A stretch of 64,000 nucleotides of DNA from Persicaria tinctoria (GCA_037127255.1 JBANSL010000004.1:28238467-28302466), one strand, 5' to 3'. Positions 33,102 through 45,474 are shown, numbered from the stretch's first letter. The notes: generated from the sequence alone by a model not told the origin. Program-made: numbers and translations.

Positions 33102-33119
33102 TGGCGCCGTTGCCGGGGA
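33102..33119 (+). other. Primer-binding site, tRNA-Asp type (E1b)
   Basis: TGGCGCCGTTGCCGGGGA, three bases after the LTR. Confidence 0.9.
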
Positions 33120-33575
33120 CGCGCCAGAACTGTACTCGAGGTCGACAAGGCCTACTCGACCTCGACAAGCGCTCTACTCGACCTCGACAAACCTTTGTCG
33201 ATCTCGACCACCACCACTGAGCCAGAAACTTTCCAGGAGCCTAAGTATGGGGTCCCTGTACTCGATCTCGACCAGCAGTACTCGACATCGAGTAGACCCA
33301 AGCCCAAAGATTTCTGTTTTGGGTCCGAACAGGTAAGTTCAGGTATGAATTCTACTCCCCCTCAGTCCATAAATAAAATTTTCAATGATTTAAGAGGAAA
33401 TAAAACATCGTGGCGAGAGAACCTGCAGAAACTGAGGGCTACGAAGAAAAAGAAGAAAGAAAAGGGAGATGATGCAAGCAACCACTTGTCAGCTGAGCTT
33501 ACATACTACCATCAGAACCTAGACGATCCAGGAGAAGGGCCAAGCATGGGAGGGCCCTACAATAATGATCCTTGA
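33120..33575 (+). pseudogene. E1b residual Gag-tail ORF
   Basis: The frame is open from the primer site to the stop at 33575. It starts with VDKAYSTSTSALLDLDK-type repeats (from TCGACCTCGACAA units), then EQVSSGMNSTPPQSINKIF, the diverged counterpart of KVSQGMDLSSPISIKDL in E1. A Lys-rich patch and an acidic, Gly/Pro-rich end follow (GPSMGGPYNNDP). First ATG at 33345. No Gag core, zinc knuckle, protease or GPF motif. It may be a remnant or a small protein; I cannot assign a role. Confidence 0.55.
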
Positions 33576-34838
33576 GCACAAACGGTGAAGTCGGCCTAGC
33601 GACTCTAAAATCTAGAGCGTGTATATAAACTTTATGAATTTTTTGGACTTTTTGGTTTTTGTTTTTATTTTTATGTTTTAGAATTCTTTAAGTGGATAGT
33701 CTTGTTTTTTGTGGAATCTAATACTTTTTGATCGGCAAGCATATAAGGATCGCGAAAGGTGGAAGGAAGAAGTCCCTGAAAACCAGTCAGAATCAACGAA
33801 GGCTATGTCGACGACGACGAGGAGGAGAAGCCAGAAGTTACTCGACCTCGAGTAGACGTACTCGACCTCGACAAAGCCCAGAACCTCTTCGACTTCAGAA
33901 TCCACTAGACGCAGACGAGCCTACTCGAGATCGAGTAAACCGTACTCGATGTCGACCAGCCATCTACTCGACATGCCCAGTTTCACCTTCCTCGATGCAT
34001 TATCCTGTGAGTTCCTTCCTTTACTCTTGTTTTTATTTGATTTTATACAGTGAGGACACTGTAATGTTTAAGTATGGGGTGGGGGAAGGGCTTACTTTGT
34101 GCATATTTGCTATATTTGATCATATTTGACATATATATGCATTATTTCTTAGAATTGCTACATAGCTATTTTGGAAGGCATTATTGATTTATGTGCTTAT
34201 ATGCATGAATTTCCAAAATTTGAGAAAAATGACCCCCATTGAAAATTTTGAATAATGTCATGGAAGCTTATATTGAACTCGACGATGCAAAATTGGATTC
34301 ATTAGAGATATAGCATGAAATTGCCTAGTAAAGGGAAGTCACAATGAAGTGCATTATTTCTTGAAAACCATGAAAGGAGGTAAAATTTGAAATTGCTTTT
34401 GACGTGTTGCATGATAAAATGATGGAGGACTTTATATTTCCATATAATGCTCATTGTTATAATCCTAGCCTTACCCATTCTTATGCATTACACAAAAGCC
34501 ATATTATGCCTTATTTCAAATATTGCTCCACATGATCTAAAGATTTCCATTCTTTACCTTATCCGGGGATTATGTTGAGAATGATGTTACACTATGGAGA
34601 TGTCATATGGTGTTTGTGTTGTTATCATTATTGGAGTTTGGAAGGAAATTGTTTGAATATATGGAAAATTTAATGAGTGAAAGAAAATCCAATCACCTCA
34701 GGAGATAAAGGTAGATTGACCCTGCTCTTTGAGATAATAGTTTGGAGAGATGGGACCCATTGTGAGGAGTCCAAAGCACTAAGTATCCGGGGCCATTCAT
34801 GACACCCATGTTTGTGACTCGCGAGAAGAGTGTGCTGA
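33576..34838 (+). other. E1b 3' non-coding region, part 1
   Basis: Collinear with E0 and E1: gtcggcctagcgactctaaa at 33589-33608, TCGA repeats at 33838-33975, TTTAAGTATGGGGTGGGGG at about 34067, and the conserved block through 34838. No gene. Confidence 0.6.
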
Positions 34839-34846
34839 GGTTAGAG

Positions 34847-35332
34847 TAGGGCTGTTACTTGAGCCGAGTAGCTCGAGCTCGGCTCGGGCTCGGCTCGAAA
34901 AAAACTCGACTCGAGCTCGCTCGAATTAAATATGAGCCAAGCTTGAGCAGAATTCTGAGCTCGAGCTCGGCTCGAGTAGCTCGTATAGCTCATTTTATGG
35001 GTGAAATTACAGTTCTTCCTTATGTTTTATTTAACCCCATGTAAATAAGTTTTATTTAACCCATTGTAAATAGGGCGTATATCTCTTTTCGTAGGTGAAA
35101 TTACAGTTTTGTCTCTAGGTTTTATTTAACCTCTTCTTCTAAAGAGTCTGTCAGCCGTTTTGCCTTTTTGACTCCATTCACTTTGAATCACAGATCTACA
35201 TTTTGTGAGTAGCTCGAGCTCGACTCGACTCGGCTCGAGAAAATGAGGCTCGAGCTCGAGCTCGGCTCGTTTGTAAACGAGCCGAGCTTGAACACCCACT
35301 ACTCGAGCTCGTTAGCTCGTATATCAGCCCTA
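34847..35332. mobile_element. hAT-type MITE inside E1b
   Basis: 486 bp with terminal inverted repeats TAGGGCTG/CAGCCCTA and a perfect 8-bp duplication GGTTAGAG (34839-34846, 35333-35340). E1 has this octamer once, at 22261-22268, which is the empty site. Both sub-ends are rich in CGAGCTCGGCTCG. No coding capacity, so it is non-autonomous. Confidence 0.88.
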
Positions 35333-35340
35333 GGTTAGAG

Positions 35341-35767
35341 ATGTAAAAGCATTATTATGAATAAAAGCATTATGAAAGGTGATGAATCAAATGGAGAAAG
35401 TATGTGGTATGAAATTCAGTTTGAAAATGATCCATTTCCCCGGATCAAAAACACCACATTGCCAAGAATTGCCCACCTTTTAGCCTTTTACCAAATCTAC
35501 TCCATATTGAGCTTAAATTAAAATCCTCTTGATTATTAATGCTTTGTCACACATGAATTGTTTATGCATAACCCTCCTTTTGTGAGTAGATGTTGCTTTT
35601 ATATATGTGCACATGCATGAATTTGTGACACTATTACCTTTTCAAGGATGGTAATTGATTGCAGGGTTATATGAGAATGAATCTGATATGTTGAGAGTTT
35701 GAATTCTTCCCATGAATGACAATTAAAAGTATTGCTTGAGGACAAGCAAGCTTAAGTATGGGGTGTT
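35341..35767 (+). other. E1b 3' non-coding region, part 2, with polypurine tract
   Basis: Continues the conserved block and ends GAGGACAAGCAAGCTTAAG then TATGGGGTGTT (35737-35767) directly before the 3' LTR. Confidence 0.65.
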
Positions 35768-37868
35768 TGTTGTGAGCTGAATTTGCCATGTTTTACATTT
35801 AAGTTTATATCGATTTCTGCATACATTTCATTCATTTGGGCTAAGATAGTACATAACATATGTAGTTTATGTTTATTTGCCAAATTATGGAATCTACACC
35901 AGTTTCTGTTTAAATCGCAGAATTCGAGGCGTTTTACAGCAATTCTAGGGAAGGTCGGAAAAGCTCGGAAAACAGCTACAGAAGTCCAAGGTCAAAGCAG
36001 CAATAAAACCAGTCGAATCGAGCCGAGAAACCAGACTACTCGACCTCGAGTAGCCCTTACTCGATCTCGACAAAGTATGTCCGAGCACAGCTTGTCGAAC
36101 AGGAGCAACGTCAAGAGCCAGACCACCCGACTTCCGGACCCAACTCGATCTCGACAAGACCAGTTCGAGATCGACAAAGCCCAGTGCCACATCCGGAGTC
36201 GACAAGGAGAAGATCTGCCCAAGAAGCCGAGGACGAGAAGCCGAGCACATCCCAACTCGATCTCGACTAGACCTGGTCGAGATCGACAAGCCACCCCGAG
36301 CCAATCCGAGGAAGAGTCCTCGACACCATCACAGAGAGTCATCCTCGACCAATCCTAGTCGATTTCGAGGACTCTTAGTCGAGATCGACGAAGGCCGGAG
36401 ACCGGATCCAGGCCTGTCGAGGAGAGCCACCCGAGAAGACCTAGTTGGCAAGGCCACTCTACTCGATGTCGACAAGAACTACTCGAGGTCGACGAGCACC
36501 AGGGTCCATGTCCGAGCATGTCGAGGACTAGCTAGCCGAGACGACAAGCCAAGCCAGTCGATCACTTTCCTACTCGAGGTCGACAAGGCTCTTGTCGAGG
36601 TCGACGAGGATTCTCGAAGCTGTGCGACGCAGTTTGATCAACTCTACTCGGATTGGGAGTCCTTGGAGCCGAAGTTTTCCAAAGTCTATCCGATTTATCC
36701 ACATCTATTATGAAGAGAAGGAGTTCTATCCATTGAAGACCTTTTAGATATATTTTCCTATTTTGGATTTAATTATGTTATGGCTTTTATTTATCTTTTT
36801 AAGTTTTAGATAAAGTTTTAGATATAGATAGATATCTTTTTTCCTAGAATAGCTAGGGAATGAAGCCTATAAATAAAGCCCATAGGGCTCAGTTCTATTC
36901 ATTCAATTTTCAGTAGGAGAAGTAGTAGTAGAGAGAGAAAGAGAGAGTGAGCGGCCGATTGGAGTTGTGAAGCGAGAGCGGAGTTGGCTTCAAGCGGTTG
37001 TAAACTTTGGTTTATATTTATGCAAGTTGTTTCTTTTCAATCAATGATGTCTGAGTTTGCGATGAAGCGTGAGTAGTCCACCCACTTCTAGGGTTGGGGC
37101 GAGCCCGACGATAGCCATGCATAATTGAGGTAAAAATCCGACCTTTATCATGTTTTGAGCATTTTCCTACTTGTTGATGTGTTTATTGCCCATCTAATGG
37201 AGATCCATGCTAACAACTTGGATTATAAACATAAAATCGGTAGAGACAATTAGGGTTTCTTGAGAGAGTTGTCTAATTGTTGGAAAAGGCGAAAGCTTAA
37301 TCCTTTAATGCGATTCACATGATTATCTGTTTGGTTCTACCTTATGCATGCTTGGTTATTGTCGTTACAAACCCTAGTCTTGGAAGTTCTTTTACATTAA
37401 GTTTAAAGTTCGAAATCCCAAAGCCTTTGCATTTATTTAATATCATTTTACTCCCTGCCCTCGTCGATCTCGACCAAGCCTAGTCGACCTCGACCACTGA
37501 TTCTCGACCCAGAGTCGTCGTAGCTTACCTGTGCAGGAACTCAACCAGATCTACTCGACCAAGACGAAGGCTACTCGATCTCGAGTAGAGCCTTGTCGAG
37601 ATCGACCACCGTTGCCGAGCTGATGTGCCCTGTTCGACTGTCCGAGCTTCTGTCGACTAACCTTAGTCGAGCTCGAGGACTTCTGTGGTCGACTTTCGTG
37701 AGATTCCACCGCTGCCTAGGATCCGCTGACACGCTTCCTCGTGGATCGATCCTGACTTCCCGCTGCTACATCAGGAGGAGGTCTTGTAATTATTAGCAAG
37801 GGACGGAATCTGGTTTGCTGTGATTTATTTATATTTTATTATTGCATACTCGATTTCCTCCTACAACA
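35768..37868 (+). repeat. E1b 3' LTR
   Basis: Nearly identical to 30997-33098. TATA box at 36868-36875. Followed by CAACT. Confidence 0.9.
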
Positions 37869-39594
37869 CAACTCGGATTTAAGGATCTGTAACAAGCGGC
37901 GGCCGCCGCCTGATACACGGCGCCGACCGCCGCCTGATACACGGCGCCGACCGCCGCCTGATACACGGCGCCGACCGCCACCCTCAGTGCTCTAAAGTTC
38001 TTGTCCGACGATGATAACCACCACTACCATGATCAAGTAGGTTCCCTTTTCCCTCACTTGTGATTTTAATTTTTTAATTTTTTTTGTCTTTCTTTGATTT
38101 TCATTTAAGGGTGATGAAAAGTTTATGTGTGGGTGGAAAGTTGCATTTTTAGATTCATTCATTCATGTTTATATTCTAGTGTTTGTATTCATCTTTATTT
38201 TCTACTGTTTTTGTTTGCATTTGTCATTCATTCATATATTCATGTTTACTTTTCCATTATCTTATTGCATTAGGAAAAAAAACATGAAAAATGTCAAAAA
38301 CCCAAAAATATCATGCATTTCATAAATATGTGTTATTCAACTACCCATTTTGCAATGTTTGTCCTCTATTATATATTTTAGCATGATTATATAAATTCCA
38401 TAGCATGTTGGGATTGTTTAGCCTTATCACCTTAAAATGTTTTTCTTATGAAGCATGATTTGGTGATGTAATTGAGCATGTATGATTGAGCTTGAGCATT
38501 ATTGAAATCCTACACAATATAACCCTTGTGAGATTGTTTTTTAGCCTTATTGGAATCATATAATTCCTTTTGCTTGTATGGGTGATTTACTCTCCTTATC
38601 TTTCTACCTCTTGATAATGACTTCATTATCTATTGTCAAAACTGACTCACATGTTTGTTGCTTGAGGAATTTTATGCTTTTATGTTTATATTTCGCTTTA
38701 GTTGCATATTGAGTGTTTAGTGTGAAATAAAGTGGCAATGGTTGAGATACTTAGTAACTGGATCTACGCATGACACCCATGGGTATGATTAACGCAAAAC
38801 GGTGTCAAAAGCTACCCACTATGGAAGAAGCTTGATCATTGAGTAACCGGGTTCATTCTTGATACCCATGTTTGCAACTCGCGTCAATAGATGTTCAAGT
38901 GGACTTTATTCAAGTAAGTTGAGGTGTTGATAGACCGGGGCATTCATGACACCCATGTTTGCGACTCGCGTAAGGACGACACCAAGTCCGAAAGAAAGCA
39001 AAACAAGAAAATGAAAAAAAAAGCCGAAAAGAAAATAAAAAGAGAAAGACATAAATGAATGAAAAGAGAGAATTCTATAGCCAAATTGCTTATTTTTATT
39101 GTTTTTCCGCAAGTAATGGCATTTCGGTGGAGATTTGGTGATATTGCTGTCAATTTCTACGAGCTTAGTTGCATTTTGGATTGAGTTGAGAGTTGAACTT
39201 TAAAGTCTAAACACAAGAGAGCATGAGTGAAACACATATTCCCGGTGAGGTGGGATGATTTCTACTTCTATGCTTTGATCGCTAAGTACATGCTATGATG
39301 TTTATTCACTTGATCTTGTGTTCATTTAAATTTGATATTGCTTTTGATGAGGCAAATGCATGATGAATATGTTTATGGGATGTTTGGTTATTGCTATATT
39401 TTTCATTGGTTGAGGACAAGCAAAGACTTAAGTGTGAGGGGGTTGGAGTTATGACAATTTGTTTGCTTCTTTCATATTTAGTTTGCACTTGTTATGGTAT
39501 TTAAAAAAATTTGTTTAGACATGAAGAAGTCTCTATCTTTTTTCTCTACTCTATGTTCACTAGAAGACTAACGAAGCTTAAGCGTGGGGGAGTT
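37869..39594 (+). other. E3 internal region, non-coding, with tandem and motif repeats
   Basis: No gene. After the E1b target duplication come a 24-bp GC-rich tandem repeat, then AT-rich sequence. Three variants of a GACACCCATGTTTGCGACTC motif lie around 38770-38970. The 3' end carries GAGGACAAGCAAAGACTTAA (39413-39432) and a terminal polypurine tract AAGCGTGGGGGAGTT at 39580-39594. E3 therefore looks like a large non-autonomous derivative. Confidence 0.6.
37903..37980 (+). repeat. 24-bp GC-rich tandem repeat, 3.25 units
   Basis: Units at 37903-37926, 37927-37950 and 37951-37974 are identical, followed by a partial unit. Each contains CCTGATACACGGCGCCGA. In one frame it has no stop and would give a Pro/Arg/Thr repeat. 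Confidence 0.9.
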
Positions 39595-40423
39595 TGATAA
39601 TGCATATTTTATATATATAGGCATTATAGGTAGGTCTTAGGTGCATTAAGTATTCATATTGCATGTTTACTAAGCTTATTCATATAGTTGGTCATTTGGT
39701 ATTCGAAGTGTGGAATCTACGGTTTCTAGTGTTTATTTGTCGGTTATAAGATCCAGCCTCGAAAGGTGGAGAAAGAATGGAGCAAATGGACAAAGGGGAG
39801 CTAAGGAACAAGAGCGGAAATGGAGAACATGCATAAATCCCATCTTTAAGGTTTTGTGAAGTTGGAATTAGCTTCTAAGGTCTTCATGAAAATCGTAGTG
39901 CTTGGAAAGATCTTTCCAACGCATATTCATAAGCTCCAATCAGACCAAGGATGACTCCAGAAAGTGAGTTACAAGTTCAATCTGTATATGTTGTCAAGAT
40001 GTACGGACCGCGCCCGTCGTCTTTTCCACGGCGCCCGTCGTGCTCGTCAGCTCCAGATTTGTGATACGCAACCCTAGTCTATCTTTATGGGAACTTTTAT
40101 CTACCGTCTAGGGTTTTGTTCGCTGCCTTTGAGCCTATAAGAGAGATGAGAGGATTTAAAAAACTAACATTACAATAATTCATTAACTCTAAGAGAGATG
40201 AAAGGATTTAAGTTCAGGGATTCAAGGTAAGTTATTGCCTTGAATTCTTGTGGTTTTGCTACGATTCAAGACTTATTTGATTGATTGTGAGACTTTATTT
40301 CTATATTATTCATAAGTTTATTTATCGTCTTGTTCTTCATTGTTTATATTTGTGATTCTTTCTATGACCGCGCATCTAGTTAGAATTCGCATCTATGCTA
40401 TGAATCCATTGTTGGTTTCTTGA
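39595..40423 (+). repeat. E3 3' LTR, left part
   Basis: Starts TGATAATGCATATTTTATAT right after the polypurine tract. Contains cgcgcccgtcgtc/cggcgcccgtcgt near 40010-40045. The CACTA insertion interrupts it at 40424; it resumes at 46656. Confidence 0.75.
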
Positions 40424-40698
40424 CACTACAAAAAAAAAAACAATTTAGCATCGGCAATTTACCGTGGCGAAAAGCTGATATGGGGTGGCAAAACCTATTT
40501 GTCCACGGACGTAGCCACGGGAAACTAGGGGTGACCAAGTCTGCGGTGGCAAAATGTTAATAGTTACGGATGCTTGCCGTGGCGACCAACCTAGCCACGG
40601 CATAGCTACGGCTAAGCGACCCCATATGAAAGACACGACACATTTGCGACGGTAGGTTGCCGTAGCTAAGGTCGGGGTGGAAAATAAAAAAAAACCTG

Positions 40699-40745
40699 CT
40701 TTTTAGCCCGGATTCTTTAGACTCGGGCTAAAAAGTCCAATACTT
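40699..40745. repeat. 12-bp perfect hairpin in CACTA 5' region
   Basis: Arms CTTTTTAGCCCG (40699-40710) and CGGGCTAAAAAG (40734-40745) with a 23-base loop, just inside the subterminal repeats. Confidence 0.8.
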
Positions 40746-43084
40746 TTTTAAAAAAATTAATACACACAATTTACCTATATAATAAAATTTCATTAATTAT
40801 ACAAAATTTACATTTATAATAAAATGACAAAAAACTACATAATTTATATAGAATAAAAATACATAATTACAAAATATACATATACAATAAAATGTCCAAA
40901 ACTACATTTTAACCAAAAATAAAATGTCCAAGAGACAATAGTAATTCTAACTCCAAACTTACTGAACTAAAAGACAGCAGTTGCTGCCTCAACAAATGTT
41001 GAAATCAACTCCGGTGAGTACCCGAGTCCAGCACCAGCTTATGGCAACTGTGAATATCAATCCTTCCAAGGCCTGCCAACCAGAACCTCGAGTATTAGAA
41101 GAGTAACTTGTAAAATCACCTATGGCAACTTAAAGCAGTAGAAGAGTAACTTGTAAAATCAATTCTTTTGCCTGTTAAATATAACATATATATGAGTTGA
41201 TTCTACAAGGACAGAGGACTTACCAAGAACCTCGAGTATTCGTTTTCACGATGACTTGTCTGATTGAGAAGAACTTGAGGGTTGCATTGCTACCTAGACA
41301 CCATATAAGATAAGAATATATCGGGTGCAAGTACTCAAAAGAGGGTTCTGATAGAGAATATAGAACAACAATGTAGAAAAACCATGGTTTATGTTCACAC
41401 CCAGGCAGGATTCATATGCATACGTAAACCATTAGATTTTTTTAACTTAAACAAAGAAATTAAGTTAAGCTTAGAACTAAGCATGTATAAAAAAAACCAT
41501 GGTTTATGTATACACCCAGGCAAGATCAATCAAAGTTGATCTTAGACAAGTAAAACAAGCATAGACAAGAATCATCCACACAAAGGCGACATGAGAATTT
41601 AAAGCATACTCAGATTTACAGGTATGGTCCATATGGACATTTGGACTAGTTTAAAATAGGAAACATAATCTTTATGAACAAGACTTAAAGAAGAATACAA
41701 GACTAATGCAGAGACTTATGCAGCAAGCCAACAACCCAAATAAAAAATGAAAGTTTGTCACCACAATTGCTAGGGATTTATGATTCCAAATTCAAAAATC
41801 ATAATGAGTTGTCATGTAAATTACATGTCTCATTATTTATGATAAGGAAAGCTAAAGCACCAGCTGGTTGTGCAATATTTCCTTAAGTGAATGTGCAGTT
41901 GCCTCGCTGGACAATAACAACATCTCTTGAAAGCTAAAGACGGAAAAAGAAAAAAGTCAGAAGACTACAAATAAGTGTTAAAAAACACGATCAAGCAAGT
42001 CCACCTAGAATATCATATTCAAGGCAAGATTCCTATAAAAATGGTTTTAGTTTGCAACTCCACAAGTTAAAAAGTAGTTAGAATTGGTAGCACATCCTTT
42101 GTCAAAACAACAAAGCATGAAGAACTATGTTATTAATAGCTCTAAGATTGTAAGAACTCCTATGTCGGGCCTTGGAAATAAAAAAAACTTTAAACCCCCA
42201 AATTGTTCATACATTCAGAGTCCAATTCGATTAATAATTAATATAAAAAAAACACTTGTAAAAATATCCCATTCAAATCTGCAATTCATTTGAGCAAGGG
42301 TTAAGAGTATATACCCCAATACCCATAAGCTTACAAAGGTTTTAATGCTCACAGCTAAGGGTTCAAGGCGACCTTCGGTGCTCTCGAACCGGATCTGATT
42401 AGTTGTATGTACATACAAGAGAGAATAACATACACGAACTGAACAACATAGCTCAAATTGCATTCTTTAGCAAACCTCTAAAAAGAAGGAAGCCCTCAAT
42501 AATTGAAATCAGCATTACCTCTTCAGCAAGCACTCCTTGAGCAAACCACACATGCCATTAATATGAAGACCTAAAAGTGTTTTATAGACTGGATATTAAA
42601 ATTAAGGAAAAAAATGAAGTATAAAACTATTGTGAAGAGAAATAAATAAAATGATCATGAAACAAACACCAAGATATTTTATAGAGTTTATAAGTATTTT
42701 TTATATAATTAATTTCAAAATAAAATCCATTTTTAAAATTCAACTTCAACTCAAATCTTCAACCCATTAATTAAACCATATTTAGCTTGGGTATTCATAA
42801 TAGTACACTGAATCTCATCTCATATAAGAAAAAGATGAAGATGCATATGGAAATTGAATACCCCATTTGCTTTATCTGACATCAATCATAAAAACAAGAA
42901 ATCTACTTGAAGAATATTAATATGAAGAAAGCAAAGTGGAAAGTCTAGTACCCCTAGCAGAATACAAGTTTAACAAACAAGAAATCTGCTTGAAGAAGAA
43001 CCTCTCATACTCAGCAGCTCAAGAGTACAGTAATTTAAGTAACATTAATTTGAGCACCTAACCTCATCCACTTGAAATCTGCTT
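40746..43084. other. CACTA interior, unassigned
   Basis: AT-rich, no long frame. Some splice-like and exon-like stretches (for example 40978-41095) do not match any protein I recognise. Confidence 0.35.
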
Positions 43085-43193
43085 GAAGCAGAACCCCCCA
43101 TGCCCATCATTTTCTGAAGAAGAAAGTTCTTGGAGAACTTTGTCCAGCCCCTTACTGATTGAATGCATCTCCTCAACAAGAAATTTTATTTGT
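43085..43193 (-). pseudogene. Captured exon resembling formin FH2 C-terminal region
   Basis: Minus-strand frame after a TAG acceptor: VQIKFLVEEM, SISKGLDKVLQELSSSENDG, then GHGGFCFK. The SKGL-KV-QEL-x-ENDG pattern is typical of the late FH2 domain of plant (type II) formins. It is one exon only, surrounded by AT-rich intron-like sequence, so not a functional gene. Recognition is from memory of the family pattern, not a search. Confidence 0.45.
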
Positions 43194-43720
43194 ACCTAGA
43201 TAAAAAATTGTGAAATAGGTCAGAATTGTTGTGAACATATCTGCACAAATAGCATGGCAAAGCATGACTGGACCTTAAACATTGGCGTGAGTGCATTTAT
43301 GGACAGTCATTGTGGCATGAAACCATTAATAAAAATTATAAGCATCCTTATAAAGTCATACTCAAGCTGGAACCAATTACATCTATGAACTAGAAGGTGA
43401 GTCATGCCAAGATGATTAGGAACACTCATAGCATTAAACAAGTTACTGGAATCTTTGTTTCCATCTAACATAGTTATCGAATTTAGAGTAAGAGATAAAA
43501 AGATGCTTCCCTAGTAAGTTAATAAGTAATCAAAAAATAAATATAATGCATGTCGGAAGCATCACTGCACTTAGATTGCCAAAGAACACCTTCCACACAG
43601 TGCATGCTTTTGCTTTAGCTCACCAATATTCATTTGTCGTTGGAGCTGCCACAACAAAATGATGCATCGATCAGTTCACCAAAATTTAAAATGACTGGTC
43701 ACTAAAGTCAGCTCACTTAC

Positions 43721-43771
43721 CGTGTGTTTTCCATCAAGGTAGTCAAGACCTTCCTTTAACATGATACAAAA
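43721..43771 (-). pseudogene. Captured cyclophilin (CYP59/PPIL4-like) exon 2
   Basis: Minus strand, after a TGTGCAG acceptor: FCIMLKEGLDYLDGKH, then a GGTAAG donor. This follows directly, in phase, from the exon at 43875-43966. The pattern matches the F-LR-x-LDYLDGKHTVFG segment of cyclophilins with a C-terminal RNA-binding domain. Only part of the domain is present. Confidence 0.6.
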
Positions 43772-43874
43772 CTGCACAAACAAGAAATCAGAGCAAAGAC
43801 ATGTTACAATCAAAAGCTGGAAGAAGAAAAGTGAAAAAACAAGGGAGAGGAAGAGAAAATCATGTCATTTATAC

Positions 43875-43966
43875 CTGAGATGCATTAAGGTCCTCGCCTG
43901 CACTAGCCATAGCAACGGTTCCTGTCTTCGAATGCTTCCGATCACAGTGAATTTCATCCTTGAAAA
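43875..43966 (-). pseudogene. Captured cyclophilin (CYP59/PPIL4-like) exon 1
   Basis: Minus-strand frame FFKDEIHCDRKHSKTG then TVAMASAGEDLNASQ, ending CAG before a GTATAA donor. The HSKTGTVAMAS-GE-LNASQF core is the signature of the plant CYP59/animal PPIL4 type cyclophilin (peptidyl-prolyl isomerase). The left exon boundary is approximate. It is a fragment of a host gene carried by the CACTA element, with intact splice borders. Confidence 0.65.
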
Positions 43967-44193
43967 AGTGGGCTTGATTACCATATAAATTATAAGAGTA
44001 ATTTAACAAGTTCAAGAGTAATCGACAGACATGTTCAGAAACAATTAAGCCTAGTTTCATAAAGCCAAGTGCAAGAGCTCACAGATTAAGTACAAGAGTA
44101 ATCATTTAATAACCAACAAAAAGGATTTAAATTACTCCTACAACGTGAGAAATATGAAAGGTTCTGGTGGGATCAATTATGAAACAATTAACC

Positions 44194-44290
44194 TCATTTG
44201 TTCAGCTGCCTTGTCAATTTCATCCCTTGCAAATCCATAAGCTGAACTCTCATGAATAAATACAACCCCGGCACCAAATACAACTATTAC
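44194..44290 (-). pseudogene. Exon-like fragment of unknown gene in CACTA
   Basis: Minus-strand frame GVVFIHESSAYGFARDE then IDKAAEQM followed by a GT donor. It looks like an internal coding exon, but I do not recognise the family. Confidence 0.3.
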
Positions 44291-45474
44291 TTGCCAACCA
44301 AAGTAAAGTAATATCAAAGGAAGAGGGCAAAGGCAAAAAAAAAACTACTATAACATATAAAATTAAAAACCAAGTCCACGCCAGAAACCATACGGGGAAG
44401 AAGGGGTGGTAATTACAATAGACAGTGATCAGACCCAAAAGAATATCAATTACGGTAGCCTGACCACATAGGACGGACATAAAACCCTTGAGGTTGTGGT
44501 TTTGAAGACACTTCCTTGATTACCTAAGCATTTGACTGAAAGATAAGATAGTATACATTCCTTTTTTTGACAAGGCGAGTGACATCCATTTCAAAAGTAG
44601 CTCATTATAAAGAACCGCTAGTAAGACTTACATTTCTTATAGAATGTTTACCATTTGCAAATCCAAAGTGAAATTGTTACAAAAGAATCCTATTAATTTT
44701 CCTACATGGTCCTTTGCTTATTTAATGTAGGATTACTAGGCATTATAAGGAAGATGGTAAAAAATGAAATGAAATGAAATTGACAATGCAGTCAAGAAGA
44801 CGGTGAAAAAAATGAAATGAAATTGACAATGCATTTGATGATTAAGGATGCCAGTAAAACAATATAAATAGGGCCATTATCAAGCACATTGTATGTCAAC
44901 AACAACTCAACCGAAAATGGATGGGAGTTGACCAACATAACTAGGCCCATTATTATTGAAACTTGAAATTAGAAGTAAAACCTAAAATATACAAACCACA
45001 AACCTTCAAACATGTAAGAACACAAATTTGATTCTGAGAATTAGGTAAAAATAAATTATAGGCATCTAAAATTGGTAAAGAGAACTAGCGAGAACCCAAA
45101 TTGAGCAACAACACAAAGAGAGCATCTGGACCTAGTTATGATTACAAACACAAATTACATGTGAATTCCCTTGGATCACCTTTAGCTTTTTTAAACACTA
45201 CTCCTTAAAACAACTTACCATACACAAATCAACAAATAACATCTTTTAGAAAGACACTCAATTCCAAACTTACAAACTGTTTTGTATGGGATTCAAGACA
45301 TGTAACTTATAGTCTTACACATACTCTTATCTGGATAATATGAAATGTGACTAGAACTTACTAAGCCTAAACACTCATCCCATAAAAGTTAGCCAACTGG
45401 ATTCATCAAATCACAATTAACAACCTAAAAGAACAAAAAGGTGAAATGTGATAAACTCAAATAGTTCGCTAAAT

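Larger units (their letters stand above)
30997..37868 (+). mobile_element. E1b: gag-less Athila-like LTR element, nested in E3
   Basis: 6,872 bp with LTRs 30997-33098 (2,102 bp) and 35768-37868 (2,101 bp), ends TGTTGTGAG/CTACAACA, and a perfect duplication CAACT (30992-30996, 37869-37873). tRNA-Asp primer site and 3' polypurine tract are intact, but the 2.7-kb interior has lost Gag, protease and the GPF module. A hAT-type MITE sits inside. It should still be mobilised in trans if packaging signals remain. Confidence 0.9.
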
